DNA from: Fragilaria radians
Taxonomy: Eukaryota; Bacillariophyta; Fragilariophyceae; Fragilariales; Fragilariaceae
Assembly: GCA_900642245.1 (NCBI GenBank)
Contig: CAAAJI010000024.1
Span: 249,748 to 313,747 of the forward strand
DNA: 64,000 nucleotides
Reading direction: 5' to 3'
Part shown: positions 35,001 through 47,192 of the stretch, piece by piece
Layout of the letters: every line of letters begins with the position of its first letter
Numbering within the stretch: position 1 is the first letter of the stretch
Made by a program: the position numbers and the translations under genes
The notes under the pieces: model-generated
The model's database searches: none
What the model was told of the DNA's origin: nothing
What the model saw: only the letters and a program-made list of their open reading frames with translations

Positions 35001-36185
35001 AAATACTGCTTTTTCTTGGAAACCCAAATTAGACCAAAAGGATAGATTATTTTCATAGGCAAACGTTATAGAATTATTTCTCTCAAATAAATCATGATTT
35101 TGCTAAATCTTGCTCTAGTATAACTTCCGCAATTTCTTTGTTGGAATATTGGATAAAATCGTTTCCAACATTTATTTCAAGTTGCGTATGCGTTGATAAA
35201 CAACAAAGTAAGATATTATGACTATGTATATACTTTAACCTTAACAGTTGGAAATGAACTGGTTAAGTAATTTTCTTGATGAAAGTCACCTTGGGTTCAA
35301 GTCCTGGTATTGAGAGGATATTTTAATTAAATGATGTTATACACCTAGTTTTCCGTTAAATTTATCTTTCATCGCCACTTTTTCGGTTGATCCAGGCAAG
35401 GATTTGTTGTGAAAAAACATTGGATATTGAATCATTGCTATGTTTGAGAACTAAAAACATATATTAGAATATCTTTGGAACAACTTAACTTTTGGAAAGA
35501 TGTATTTGAACGGTACTTCAAGCAATAGGAAGAAAACTTAGTTTGCTCTAGAGGAGTAAATTATCAGTCTCACAATTTCCACAAAATATTCTTTTATAGC
35601 TTAACTTTATTTTAGAACTATTTTATCTTTTCAGTTTATCACGACCCAATATCCCTTAGCTACAAAGAAAACTACAAAGGTAAACCGCTTGTGTTTGTTT
35701 GCTCATTGTCATTGCATCAACACGTGTGTGTGTTTATTTTCATTTATTTGTCAAAAATCCCTTTCTGCTTGACTGCTAAAAAGGTCCTAACACTAAGCTA
35801 ACACATCAGAGAGACAACTCTATAAAACAAGACAAGAAAAGTCTATATAATTGTAGCAGCATAGCTACAGAAAAAAGGCAAGCCGGGAACAATTTTGAAC
35901 AACCCACGCCAGGCTTAAATGGCTTTTAACCAAACGCATTTTGCGGGAGAAGCAAGAAACTCCATTTATCTTGGCTCTCCCTTCCCAAGCATAAACTGAG
36001 AATTTTGAATGCATAATCCTCTTTGACGCTCCCAGCTGAGAGGCAGAAGAAAACTGTAGAAATCCCATGTTGAAGGGCTACGGGAGTAGTTGCAGAGTGA
36101 AGGAGTAAACCTCAAATCCCTCGTGAAAGCATGAGCCAGAGCCTGGTGAGCTTACCGTTGAAATAACGATCGTTTTTTTAAGCCG
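32008..36185. other. gene-poor AT-rich region
   Basis: Over 4 kb carry no supported gene. A 69-codon minus frame at 33579-33370 contains one hydrophobic segment (FRFLFLCGLFMGLTYTVG) flanked by basic residues and could be a tiny membrane protein. The stretch around 35258-35335 faintly resembles a tRNA but does not fold. The 36000-36180 stretch is less AT-rich and might be a decayed terminal repeat or leader of the following copia element; I could not find its partner. Confidence 0.4.
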
Positions 36186-36761
36186 GTGACACGTAAAGTC
36201 CTTAAAAACGGTAACAACGAGTTTTTCCACTTGGATTTACTTTTTGAACAAATTTGTCGTAAGGCAGACTATAAACGCTGGATAGTGCGCAAGTGGAGGC
36301 TTGTTTGCTCTAAAGAATTCTTGGCTCCAAAAGTTGTTAAATCATCGCCATCTTCAGAGAGATCCAAACTAGCGAAACTCCGAACTCCGAAGAAAGGACA
36401 TTATAAAGATTACGACAATAATGAGGATAGTAATAGCAATTCGTCATCTAAGGTATCCTTTTGGCTTTCTCCAGACTTATTTGTAGGAGTTGAGAATTTA
36501 TTTAAGTTGATTAAGTTGCATGAAGATGCAAGGTTTTTGATCATATCCATAAATCTTTGTAATGTTAGAAATATGATTCAACTATCTGATCAAGTTCTGC
36601 ATGAGTCCACCAGTTTGTTTTCATGCCAAGATCTAAGAGATCCCAATTTCAAGCATGCAATTATTAAGATATCATGTTTGGGAAAATGCGTCAAATTAGT
36701 AATTAAGGAAACCAACTACTTAGGAGACCATTACGAAGTTCCAGAGAAACTGATTCGATAA
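36186..36761 (+). CDS. orphan 191-codon frame beside a copia relic
   Basis: This is the longest uninterrupted frame in the region; it lies directly upstream of the copia gag remains and on the same strand. I do not recognise it. It is basic at the N-terminus (about residues 1-75, many Lys/Arg), has a Ser/Asn/Asp-rich linker (DNNEDSNSNSSS near 80-90) and then a more regular half with alternating hydrophobic residues. It may be an extra gene carried by the element, part of its leader, or a fragment of a host gene that the element landed in. The absence of stops next to heavily broken gag and pol is the only argument for function. Confidence 0.3.
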   Translation: MTRKVLKNGNNEFFHLDLLFEQICRKADYKRWIVRKWRLVCSKEFLAPKVVKSSPSSERSKLAKLRTPKKGHYKDYDNNEDSNSNSSSKVSFWLSPDLFVGVENLFKLIKLHEDARFLIISINLCNVRNMIQLSDQVLHESTSLFSCQDLRDPNFKHAIIKISCLGKCVKLVIKETNYLGDHYEVPEKLIR

Positions 36762-36944
36762 ACATTCAATGAGGAAAATACTTTTTTAGGTTCAGATAAT
36801 CTGGTAATACTAAAACATCATGATACGAAGTATTGTCTACAAATTGACAAGAAACTATTGGACTACTTAGAAGATTTGATGACACAAGACTCATTGATCA
36901 GGTCTACAGTTAGTACAAGATCCCAAAAAGTGGATCAATTGTCA

Positions 36945-39900
36945 GCAAAATGTCTACATCTAGTATTAAATCAGTGGACACTAAGTCTTCCAGCCCATTA
37001 GACGTTTTTCCTAAGCACCGACCAACTCCGAACTTTGCAGGATATAGCAGAAGTGCTAAGGAACAGTATAAAAATGCTACAGATCAGTTGGAAGGGAACC
37101 CAGTGTTCCTAAATGAAGATCTCCATCAAATGCCAGACTATCCCAATACTTTTATGAATCCAATTAAAGCAAGGGCAATTGATAGGACTGAGTCATTTGG
37201 GATGCAAGCTTTGATCGTTTTGAAGTTTTTAGGAATAACGTAGAAGGACATTATGGACAAATTGGTGCAGGTTATCTTTTTGATCCAGACTTTCAAGCCG
37301 CATACTTTGAAAGAGGAGCTGAATATTACATAGACTTCTTGGATGAAGTAGCATCTGCCTCCCAGATTAAGAAGGACACACGCGCATTTGTATGTTGCAT
37401 TATTGAGCGCATGTCAAGGTGGAGAAGGACGCAGAATCTTAATGGAAACAAAATTAAACAAGGTGGCATCAGGTCATGGTATCAGCCAGTTAACCAAGAT
37501 GAAACGGATAATATAGGTTAGGATCAAGAAACTTGAAAATGTCATCACTACCGCTTTCCACAGGCATTATAGGGGAGGTATATTTAAATGTATCCAAGAC
37601 TATGAAGATGCATTTACAGAACTTGTTCTGCTTGAACAGAAGACATGGGATGATGATGATAGTAAGAAACGCCGATTTATTCAGAATGCTCAGAAAATTG
37701 GTATGGCTGAAACAGTTTTTGAAGAACTAGTTAGAGAAAAGTCTTTTATAGAAACTTGCAACTTCCTTAGATCACATGCCATATGTCATGATCAGCAGAA
37801 TAAAGAAAAGGCTACAATGCAAGTCAACAGTACCAGCCAAACAACCAGTGCTAGTAAGAAAGATAAAGTCAAGCAAGTCTTAGCTCTAGTTTAAGAGCTG
37901 CAGATCCGAGTTTCAATATGCTCAGATGATGAAATGGAAGTTCTGCAATCTTCCAAGACTACTATGGTATGTAAACTCGCGCAGGCACCTCCTAACATTT
38001 TTGGATGACTCTTCCGTTCGAGGCAAAAAAATAGTTGTTAATTGAACGAAAACGCCAACAACAAGAAGATGATAGATTGAAAAAGTCATCCAATTCTAAC
38101 AGCAAAGATACCACCAAGTCTACAGGAAGAGATAATAGTAATTCAAGCTCAGATGGTCCAACATGCCCAACCAATACGCAAAGGTAAAAATAAACCTCTT
38201 CCTTCCTTTAATGTAAACATGTAATGATTGTTTTTCATCTTTTTTATATATATATATAACCTAAACATGACAATACGTTTCATTCTTTAACTTCGGGAAC
38301 ACGGAATAACCAATTCTTGACTAAATGATGAAATCTTTTTAAGGGCTTTGTCAGGATGTCACTGACATTTTCTTCGATCTTCACATATACTTGTGTGCAG
38401 TGGTATCCTTCAATTTGACTTGGTACAAGAAAAGCACAAGTATCTGTAGCAATAACTTCATTTAACCTCTTATGCCTTAGTATTTGAAACCGACTTTTAA
38501 GATGACGTCATCTCAAGAGTCATTATTAGACACTCCGACATAAACGTTTAAATAAAGTCATTGCCACAGATACTTATTTTGTTAGTGACAAGTCCATAGT
38601 GGGATATCATTGTGCACAAGTCTTTTTTGGTATGACATCTAAGACTTTCTTTGTTGCAGGAATGAAGAGAGATTCTGAATTTCCAGATGTATATTTAGAC
38701 TTCATTCGGCAAAAAGGAATACCATCTGTACTCCGACGGGATAATTCAGAGTCAGAAATGAGTCAGCGCGTCCGTAAATTCATCGTGACTTAGTAATTCA
38801 ATGGACAGAACCACATAGCCCAGTGCAAAATCCTACAGAATTGAATGGTGTCAAATAATTGAAGTTTCTTGCCCAAGTCTTACTAGATAGAACTGAAGCA
38901 CCAGATTTCATCTGGTCCTTAGCTCAAGAGTACCTAGCACACGTCCATAATCTATGTGCAAAACGTCAAATCAACTGGCAAATACCATAACACGTTTCAA
39001 GGGGGGGGGGGACTCCAGATATTTCCTTATGCTTTATTGGTTTGAACCTGTTCTGTATCTAGATCCAGTTGCTCAGTTTCCTGAAACCACTGAAAGGCCG
39101 GGCTATTTTGTAGGTGTCTGGCACAACTAGGAGTATCAGAATGTAAGGTCTACCAAACTACCTTGATGGGATCTACGTCAGCTACACATACTGGACAAGA
39201 TTGAGGATGACAAGTCATGGGAATATGTAAATGTGCTTGAGTACCCTGAAGACAAGGGACTATATGGCAGTATCCAGCATACGTGCTTAGTAGAGTGGAA
39301 TGACATTAATCATTCTCAGTCATGGGTGAACTTCTTTGCATTACGTCTTAGTAATCCTATGCCTATAACATCATTTGCAAGAGACCCAAATTTGTTGGAC
39401 GAAAGTCCGTTTTGCCATTTAATTCCATACTGCAAATTTAAACCACCAGTGGATATGACCAAGAAACATATTGTCTAATCAGGCCTGACAACTTTAAAGT
39501 ATTTGTTTGACATTGAAGTCTCTAAGTGGAATAAAGAATGCCATGAGCTAAGACAGGAAGAATAAAAATAATGTGGATGACATTCTTATTTGGAGTAAAT
39601 ATCCTATGGGAGTCATCAAGTCTCTAGAAAATACCTACTTCTTGAAGAACGTATGCATTCCAGAGAATTATTTAGGAGGAAACGTGGAATTGCTGGGAGA
39701 TTCATGGAAAAATCAACGGCCAGGATTAGCCATTTATGCAAGGACATATATTCAAAATGTCATACCACGGTTTGGAGGTCTGTTGGAAAGGAATTGCAGT
39801 CTAACAAGACACCATTAGTGAAGGATACCATCCTGAAGTAGATGACACACCATTATGCACTGATGAAGATTTTGCTAGGTATAGATCTATCATATGCTGT

Positions 39901-40160
39901 TGCATTTGGGTAATTGTTATAGGACGGTATGATATTGCTTATGCCACTTCAGCTATGAGTAGATTCAATATTGCACCAAGAGAAGGACATTTGAAGGCTG
40001 GTAAGAGAATTCTTGCTTAGCTTAAGACCTTTCCAAAGGGGAGTTTTTATTGATACAACGTATCCAGATCATTCTACTTACCCTGTTGAAGACCATCGTA
40101 ATTGGAAGGACTTCTCCCCAGATTCCGAAGAAGACGCACATTTACTTACTTTACTTTCTT
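36945..40160 (+). mobile_element. decayed Ty1/copia retrotransposon, second family (gag, integrase, reverse transcriptase remains)
   Basis: Order and content follow the copia plan. Gag-like sequence starts at about 36950 (FPKHRPTPNFAGYS) and continues at about 37240-37900 (GHYGQIGAGYLFDPDF, DEVASASQIKKDTRA) and 38000-38190. Integrase pieces lie at about 38590-38790 (GMTSKTFFVAGMKRDSEFPD, RRDNSESEMSQRVR) and 38875-39060 (AQVLLDRTEAPDF). The reverse-transcriptase active-site region is near 39575 (VDDILIWSKYPMGVIKSLEN). A later RT/RNase H-linker piece runs from about 39885 to 40100 (GRYDIAYATSAMSRFN). Many stops and frame changes are present. The protease/zinc-knuckle and most of RNase H are not recognisable. 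The text differs clearly from the copia relic at 27-28 kb, so two families inserted independently. An 11-G run occurs at 39001-39011. Confidence 0.85.
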
Positions 40161-40770
40161 GTCAACTGGAAAGAGATGCAAAGCACAATTCTTCTTTCAA
40201 AGACTATGCAACATGTAAACATCATTTGTGTTTGAGTGATGAATTAACGCTACAATGCTAGGAAATGTTATTTCCAAAACTAACAAGGATTTTTCATTAA
40301 TTCTTCGGACAAAGGTCCCTCAATCCAAATGAAGTTTCCATAGCACCAAAGTTTATCAAAACAGTTTTTAGGGCAGATTATCTGTTCTTGTAGGCCGGAG
40401 AATTAAATCTTCATTGTAATTTTTATATGCTGCGTATTTGGCTTGATTTCTTTTATCGGAACAGTAGAGCGTAGGAAGTGAACAGAAGCATGTCGGATAT
40501 TTTATAGGTTATCATTGACATTTGGTTTTTATGGAAAGATTTGATAGCTTGATCTATTACTTTCTGTAGCCTAGTTGTACTTCTGATTATAGCATATTTT
40601 TGCCAAAGCATCAATTATTTGAACGCACAGGGGCAATGTGCTCTAACATTACACTTCGGAGGACACGTATTTCGGTAACTTCGCCTTTTTGAATTTAAAG
40701 GAGGTATCATGCTATGCTCTAACTTCATACTTAATTTTCATGGGTGATATTTAATATTTCTGTGAAGGGT
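40161..40770. other. intergenic region between a copia relic and the PPR gene
   Basis: The start may hold further decayed element sequence; nothing else can be supported. It forms the 3' flank of the minus-strand PPR gene. Confidence 0.45.
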
Positions 40771-42999
40771 TTAAACCATAAAACTTGTATTCTTTGATTC
40801 AGGATTTTCCTCCAGTTCCTTCACTAAAGAATCTAGTTTCCCCCTATAATCTATATTTTTTGAATACACTTTTTTCACAATATTGAAAACAACAGGATTT
40901 CTGTCGTAGCCCTTATCCTTCATTTCTTGTAAGAGCTTTTCAACTTGTTCCGCTGCATTACTATCATCTGCAGAATTAAGATAAGCTAACATAACACTAC
41001 TATAGACATATGCATTGATCAAATGATGATGCTTTGTTTTCATTTCGCAGAATAGTGCCATTGCCCGATCAACGTTGCCAAGTCTCCCCCATGCATCAAT
41101 CACAGTAGAAAATGAGGCTTTGTCCAATTGGTGACATTGCCTGGCCTGCAAAAGCATTACCTCGGCCTCTTCCGCTGCTTTCTCTGTTCCAGCCTTGCGA
41201 AGGGCATTCAATACAGCATTAATAACATGAATGGAGATCATTCCTTTTTCCCTTGCTTCGTTGAATACGTTTTTCGCTGTTTCCAAGTCTCCATGATTGG
41301 CACATGCCGTAATTACGGCACTGTATATATGAAGATTTGGAGCGATTGATGATTGCTTTAGTTGGTTGAATACGCGCAGTGCTTTTAAATGACCTTGGTC
41401 ATTTTTACGATCCTTTGCGTAAATTGTGATCAAAAGACTATAGCAATAGATATTAGGAGCAACTCCAAACCTCTCCATTCGTTCCATAATATTCTCTGCT
41501 AACTCGGTAGAGTTGCGCAAAGATTGATTCGAAATGGCCAATAGAGCCACAGCGTATGTGCGATGCTTTAATTTACTTTTCCCCAACATTGCCATGGATT
41601 CCAATTCCAAGAGGAGCTCAAAAACCCGACTAACACCATTCTTTGAACGAGCATGAGCATCCATGAGTGCCTCATATGACGTTTGACTAGGGATGATTCT
41701 CGGCATCCATGGTGAACGTGGATTTTGCATCTCTTCCCATAGGATTTCTACCATTTGAGGTGCTTCAGGCAAGCGGCTCTTCGCCCACGCTTGAATAACC
41801 CCTGAGTACGATAGGGCATCAGGATAAACTTTTGTATGGTATGCATTGCGCTTCATCTCGTCCAAGATTTCTTTCGCTCGAATTACGGAGTTGGGATCAC
41901 CTGACTTTGTCCAGCAATTCATCCAAGCATGGTAGTGATTCTTGGTAAGTGCAATTCTTGCTTCCTTAATTTCTTGAATTATCCGATCAGCTTCCCTTCC
42001 TGCTTCTGGATGTTTTGACATCGCCCAAGCGTGTAAGAGATTAGTATACATTCCATCGTCCAATTCATTTTTTGTAACCTCTCTATAAATTTCGCACCAT
42101 TTTCGTGCTCGCACACCTGCATCACTGGGACAGGGGTTGTTGGCTTGCGATGTTAGCACAGACATAAAGCCATGTACTGTGGGCACAATGCCCACATTTA
42201 GCAGCTCATTCATAAGCTCTTCTACTTTTTGCCTAGATATTCGACTATATCCTGACATTAAGGTACAAAAAGGAGCAGGTCGCCACTGTGACACCGCCAC
42301 ACTTTTTCGATATTGTTCCAAGATTCGTTCAGCGTTAGGCATATCATGAGGTGCGTATGCACTTATAACACTCGTGTAGGTGAAGTCATCTGGCTGAACT
42401 TGATCTGAAACGGCTTGAATTAGCCATTTCTCTGCTTTGGCACCTCGGTTCGGGTCAGTCAAACTTTTGGAGTGTAGATGTATTATCGAGTTGTAAATCA
42501 GAATCTTAGGCGGAATGCTGGATTTTGCATGCTCCCACACTATATTTGCTAAATCTCCTTTACTGGTTGAGTGTGGGATTTGTCTTTCTTCGCAATTTAG
42601 GATTGCTTTTAATGTGTTCACGACTAGAGATTGATTTATTTCGTTCGAAGTCAAAGAGCAAAAACTAGAGATACACTCTTGAATACGGCCAAGCTTTGCC
42701 AATCGTATTACATTTTTTCCGAGATCACGCGATTTTGAATACCCATGTTTCTCCATTTCGACAACCCGATCAATTTCCCTCCCTACAAGATTAGGTTCAT
42801 GCGCTGTCTGCTTAGTAATCAAGTCTTCCTCATTGCAGAGAATCAATGGCCCTGATAGAAATGATGATGAAGAATAGCATCTTGCATTTATTAGGCGTTT
42901 CGAGAAGTTTCTAACTGTCATTGCATTCGAGGAGCTTCTAACTATCATTGCATTCGAGGAGCAAACGCTTCTAAATCTACTAATCCATTGCGGGTACAT
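40771..42999 (-). CDS. organellar pentatricopeptide-repeat (PPR) protein
   Basis: A single-exon, 742-residue protein. The first 50 residues are rich in Ser and Arg with almost no acids (SKRLINARCYSSSSF), as in a mitochondrial presequence. They include a 9-residue tandem repeat (SSNAM-I/T-VR) that is also visible as a 27-base DNA repeat at about 42910-42963. From about 165 on, repeated 35-residue helical pairs typical of P-class PPRs follow, for example ..DDFTYTSVISAYA.., ..PNIYCYSLLITIYAKD.., ..PNLHIYSAVITACANHGD.. and ..KASFSTVIDAWGRLGNVDRA... P-class PPR proteins bind specific organelle RNAs and affect their stability, processing or translation. No E/DYW editing domain or SMR domain is seen, and the RNA target cannot be read from the sequence. 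Confidence 0.88.
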   Translation of the reverse strand: MYPQWISRFRSVCSSNAMIVRSSSNAMTVRNFSKRLINARCYSSSSFLSGPLILCNEEDLITKQTAHEPNLVGREIDRVVEMEKHGYSKSRDLGKNVIRLAKLGRIQECISSFCSLTSNEINQSLVVNTLKAILNCEERQIPHSTSKGDLANIVWEHAKSSIPPKILIYNSIIHLHSKSLTDPNRGAKAEKWLIQAVSDQVQPDDFTYTSVISAYAPHDMPNAERILEQYRKSVAVSQWRPAPFCTLMSGYSRISRQKVEELMNELLNVGIVPTVHGFMSVLTSQANNPCPSDAGVRARKWCEIYREVTKNELDDGMYTNLLHAWAMSKHPEAGREADRIIQEIKEARIALTKNHYHAWMNCWTKSGDPNSVIRAKEILDEMKRNAYHTKVYPDALSYSGVIQAWAKSRLPEAPQMVEILWEEMQNPRSPWMPRIIPSQTSYEALMDAHARSKNGVSRVFELLLELESMAMLGKSKLKHRTYAVALLAISNQSLRNSTELAENIMERMERFGVAPNIYCYSLLITIYAKDRKNDQGHLKALRVFNQLKQSSIAPNLHIYSAVITACANHGDLETAKNVFNEAREKGMISIHVINAVLNALRKAGTEKAAEEAEVMLLQARQCHQLDKASFSTVIDAWGRLGNVDRAMALFCEMKTKHHHLINAYVYSSVMLAYLNSADDSNAAEQVEKLLQEMKDKGYDRNPVVFNIVKKVYSKNIDYRGKLDSLVKELEENPESKNTSFMV

Positions 43000-45421
43000 T
43001 TGAAACCATTAAACCATAGCCAATCGTTTTCAATTATTTTCTTGCCCAAATTCTGCTCAGTCACATAATTCACTCGCACCAGATGTAATTCCTCCGAGTA
43101 AATGTATAGCCTTTTACTTGTCCAAAATCTTTCCTTATCTCTCATAAAATGCAGCAAATATTCATTTAACGCTTGGAAAAAAGGCAATATAGCGTGTGTT
43201 TAGGAAAAAACAAGAATGATAAAAAGTTGTCAAAGATATCATGTGTAATTACTACAAGAAACATGATCTTGTTAAGTCTAGTTACTTTGAATTGATAAAA
43301 ACCTTGACACAAACAAAATTGACAGTATCATAATGAGAATTGATGGCTCTTCGGTAAATACCTTTCAGTCTGATTCTTTTTTCAGTATCGCTAGCCCATA
43401 CGCTATCAAAAAAGGTTTTCAAGTTCTACTTTTTCACTTTCCTTGATTGGATTCAACTTTAGAATAAAAACTTTCATTGATTGGATTAAATTCTCACCAC
43501 GCTTAACCTACCTTTATTGGCAGCCAAAGAAGTACCATCCAAAGACTTCAAGCTTCCTGACATCAGTGAATATGCTAGTTATTGAGAACTTGATTAGAAA
43601 CATGTACATATCCACGTTAGATATGTAACTAGATTTTACTTTCGATTTCATATTTTGGTCTTCTAATTGTAAAGCATGAGTTCAGAGGCTGACATATTCC
43701 TATTCTTGATTCCCCCAATCTTCTTTCCAAGCCTAAATTAGATGCGGTTCATTACGAGTATCGTTTCTCTTTTCACTATCCATATCAATCTTCAGACAAA
43801 CCACTTCTGATCTCAATCCATAACCATGATTTTTTGGAACATTTATCATTTTGTAATTGCTAATTTCCAAGGCCTCTTAGACCTGCAACATTTTTCCTTG
43901 AAATGCAATCTACTGCATTTCCAAAACTTTCCCTTCAACGGTTCAGTCGTTAGTGCCCCTTCACTAATTCAGGGTTTCCTAATGAAAACAGTGTTTCCAT
44001 CGCCAAAGTCTTCTTCGTGCATCTATTAACAATTCCAAAAGCAATTTTTTGCACATCTGCGTTGACAGTACCGACACTGTGAATGTTATTTCTTTGACAT
44101 CATACATTTTCATCATTTTTCTTCCATCATCTGTAGTCTCATCAAGTATTTTTAAAGTGTCTAAACCTTTTCTAATAAGATGTCCTATGTTCCAGGACGC
44201 TCCGCTCCATGTTGGCAAAAACGCAGTGCTTCAAGTTGGCCATTTTTAGATGACTGCCACTCCTTAGTTAACATAAAATAAAATAAACAATCTCAAAAGC
44301 AATTAACAAGCAACCGATTTCTGCCTGAAGTGTTAATGTGCAAGATACCCTCTTCAGCCATGACAGTAAGATTCTAGTGTGAATTTATCTTTTTCAATGT
44401 TGTTCTCATTTCTTCACGTGAGTCTTGATGCTCAGAATCATAATATGATAACTCAGAGATTCCTCGTTTCCCTGTGAAACATCATCTGCATGTAGGACAG
44501 AATTTTTGTTGTCTTCCCTTTATATCTGTCATGGGTTTAAAAAGGTTCTTTGGGTTCAATACACTTCCAACGTGAAAAGTTTTTGTGTCTTTACAGAGTA
44601 ATAGGTGGCTTGACCAAATTCCTAAAGTTGTCTCTCTCAGAACGTCCCGCAAAATCCTTGTTTCTCATTTCGGTGGATGAGCTAGCAATGGGGTCAAGTC
44701 TCCCATCAAACTCTGAATTTGCCAATGAATCTCTGACTGATCTCAAATTGTGTTCTACACACAGGATTGTCTTTGGATTTTCTTGCTACACTTCATAATG
44801 ATGTGTAATCCTTGAAGTATGATGATATTTATCATTCAGTTTAGCTCCTCCTAAAATTAAGCCATAAGCTGTTTGAAAGCCCCCTCTATTGGGCATAATG
44901 GCTCCTGTCTTGGTCAATATCAGTGTTTGATGTATCTTCAGTTTCTGTATAATTCAGTATTTAATTGGGCTCATAACCAGCAATGAGATGACAAGTTTAA
45001 TATACAGCTGCTTGATGTTTCTCTTCCTTTTCTATTTGTTTGATTGATTTGAACAAAGTGAAAAGAATAATAACAATAAACTTACCTTTTGTGCCTTTAC
45101 AGCTGGTTGTTTATATGCTGAATAGGATATACCACATCTAATGCTTCATCATTTAACAGCGTAATTATGTGCTTCCTGTATGTATGACGAAATATTGCTA
45201 TGTGGATGGTATGAGAGATCTGAACGACGCCAATTTCAAGGTAAATATTAATTAGTTGTGATTGATAAGTTTAAACTTTTCTTAAATGTCAACAAGATGC
45301 AATAAATTCAATTCGAAAACGCCTTTTAATTTTGAAGCTAAAAAAAGTCGAACGACAAATCACTCAGTAATCCAATTGAAGTTGTACTTCAATGAAAAGG
45401 ATTTGTCATGAAGCTCAAAGT
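43000..45421. other. gene-poor region
   Basis: Short frames at 43826-44029, 44550-44798 and minus 44218-43979 show no domain and no splice partner. No tRNA or long repeat was found. Confidence 0.4.
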
Positions 45422-46332
45422 TTACTTGCCTCCTGCTATTCGAGACTGTAACCATTTCTCTTGGTCCACAACTTTATCCCCACCAATTTCAACTGGCAAC
45501 ATTTCTTTCAATAAACCGAATTCAGCCAAGAGATTCAAGACTTGATGCTCTGAACCTCCGTGAACTCGGACTCGCTTCCGAAGTCTCTCGCCTAAAAACA
45601 TTTTCATTATCGGGAAAATTAATCGTAGGAAAGACGGTGGATGGCAGATATGAATTGCGCTTAACCTAACATGGAGGTATCCCTTTAAACTTTCTAAGAT
45701 CATCTTAACTAACTCACGATCGAATTGCGAAAACTTTGCATTACGAGGAAAGGATATCGCAACTAATCCGTATCGCTGGGTTGATTCGACTTCAAGGGCT
45801 GCATGAATCGTGTACCACATTGCTCGAACCATACTCTCACGAGAATATTTAGTCTTGTCGAGTCTCGATGGATCAACGAGCATAACTCCACGACCAATGG
45901 GATCAAATGTACCTTCAACAAGTCTAGCAAAGCCAATCTTAAGCGGGGTTTCGTCGTCGACCAATGCTTGGGTCAGCGTGAGTGGGAGGAAGGCGCGATC
46001 AGGACCGAAGACTTCAAGGCGCTTATTCCAATATCGAATCAGTCGCTTTGTAGCCAGCTACGACAAAATATTAGAATTGTATTCAAAATGCTGTTAGTTC
46101 ATTTATTATGAAGTAGTAAATCACTTACATCAACATTGAAAACTTCACAACGAAGAAACACCAGTTTGAACTTAGGAGTAAGTTGCTCAGGGCATTTCAG
46201 TTTGGCTTGCTCAAATGCAGCTTTGGAATCAATGGAATCCTTCTCAAGCTCATCATCCAGTTCTTTTAGCTTTAACTTTATGAGCTCTGGTGTTTCGTTA
46301 GGATGACTTTGACCATAAAAATCAAATTCCAT
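45422..46332 (-). CDS. CRAL-TRIO (Sec14-like) lipid-transfer domain protein (two exons)
   Basis: Exon 1 (46332-46129) and exon 2 (46057-45422) are separated by a 71-base intron with a canonical donor (GAT|GTAAGT) and acceptor (GTCGTAG), giving 279 residues. A Met 12 codons further upstream (46368) is in frame, but the one at 46332 starts a more usual acidic N-terminus (MEFDFYGQ). The spliced sequence shows a short CRAL-TRIO_N-like helical region with W-NKRLEVFG, then the lipid-binding fold. Its landmarks are RGVMLVDPSRLD, LVAISFPRNAKFSQFDRELV (Sec14-type middle) and the C-terminal VRLSAIHICHPPSFLRLIFP / FLGERLRKRVRVHG signature. Such proteins carry hydrophobic ligands such as phosphatidylinositol or tocopherol between membranes. 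There is no GOLD, spectrin or membrane segment, so it is probably cytosolic. The ligand cannot be told. Confidence 0.83.
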
Positions 46333-46368
46333 TGTTTGATAAAGAATAGTGGCATTAGACGCTACCAA

Positions 46369-47192
46369 AAACAGTTATCCTAGTAACCCTTTTCGTATAA
46401 CCCTAAACTGTTGACAGCATGAGGTTGAAATAGACTCAATTCATTTTTTCACTCTTTCTTCTCATCTCATTTTACAGGACTTTTCTCTTCTTCATTCCTC
46501 CACTTCTTTTCTGGATATTTCTCAATAGATTTTACTTCTCTTTGTGCCTTTCTCTCAAAGATGCTACAATTTGGGCTTTTTGGGCTATTATTTGTTCCTA
46601 TTTGAGAGTCAAGGTGCTCAATTCTTTGGTCATTACTTAAGTTTGATACTTTTTCTCTTCATTAGACATTATTTCTTGATAGAGAACATGGCTTTCGTCT
46701 ACATAGTTGTCTTAGCATTTTCAAACTACTCAATATACTTCATATTTGAGCATACTAAGTACGCCTGTAAAGAGTTTGATAAAGATATCTGTGGATGCTG
46801 CACCCATGAGTTTGTGTACGTTTCTTTTGATTATAGGAGGCCACAGAAAGCTAAGCAAAACTGCTCAAACCAAAGTTGTGTCTAAATTTTGTCAAACGCA
46901 AATATGTGAATATTTATTGATGACAAGATTGAAGTGATTCCATAGAAAATTCAAGTATCATAGCCATTTTTAAACTGGACAAGGAATTCAAGTTTCTTTG
47001 CATTAGTACACCATGTCTGTATAATTGGAGTGATCTCAGCTTGATGAGATGACGTTTACAAGAATTTCAGTCTTCTTATGATTCCCTAAATTCTATCTTT
47101 GGATAAGCTCGGTCCAACCTAATTCATGTCCTATAGATTAAGCTGTGAAGATGTCACAACGTGTATTAAGTTAAGCAATACTTACAAAGTTG
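46369..47192. other. intergenic region
   Basis: A 113-codon hydrophobic plus frame (46544-46885) with a Cys-rich end has no recognisable domain. Nothing else is supported. Confidence 0.45.

Noticed and set aside
35258..35335. Possible tRNA (A-box-like ggttaagt and GGTTCAAGTCC)
   Set aside because: The acceptor ends do not pair, the T stem relies on wobble pairs and no anticodon stem forms. At best it is a chance or decayed tRNA.
42945..43187. Minus-strand 80-codon frame overlapping the PPR start
   Set aside because: It overlaps the presequence of the PPR protein in another frame and has no domain or splice link to it.
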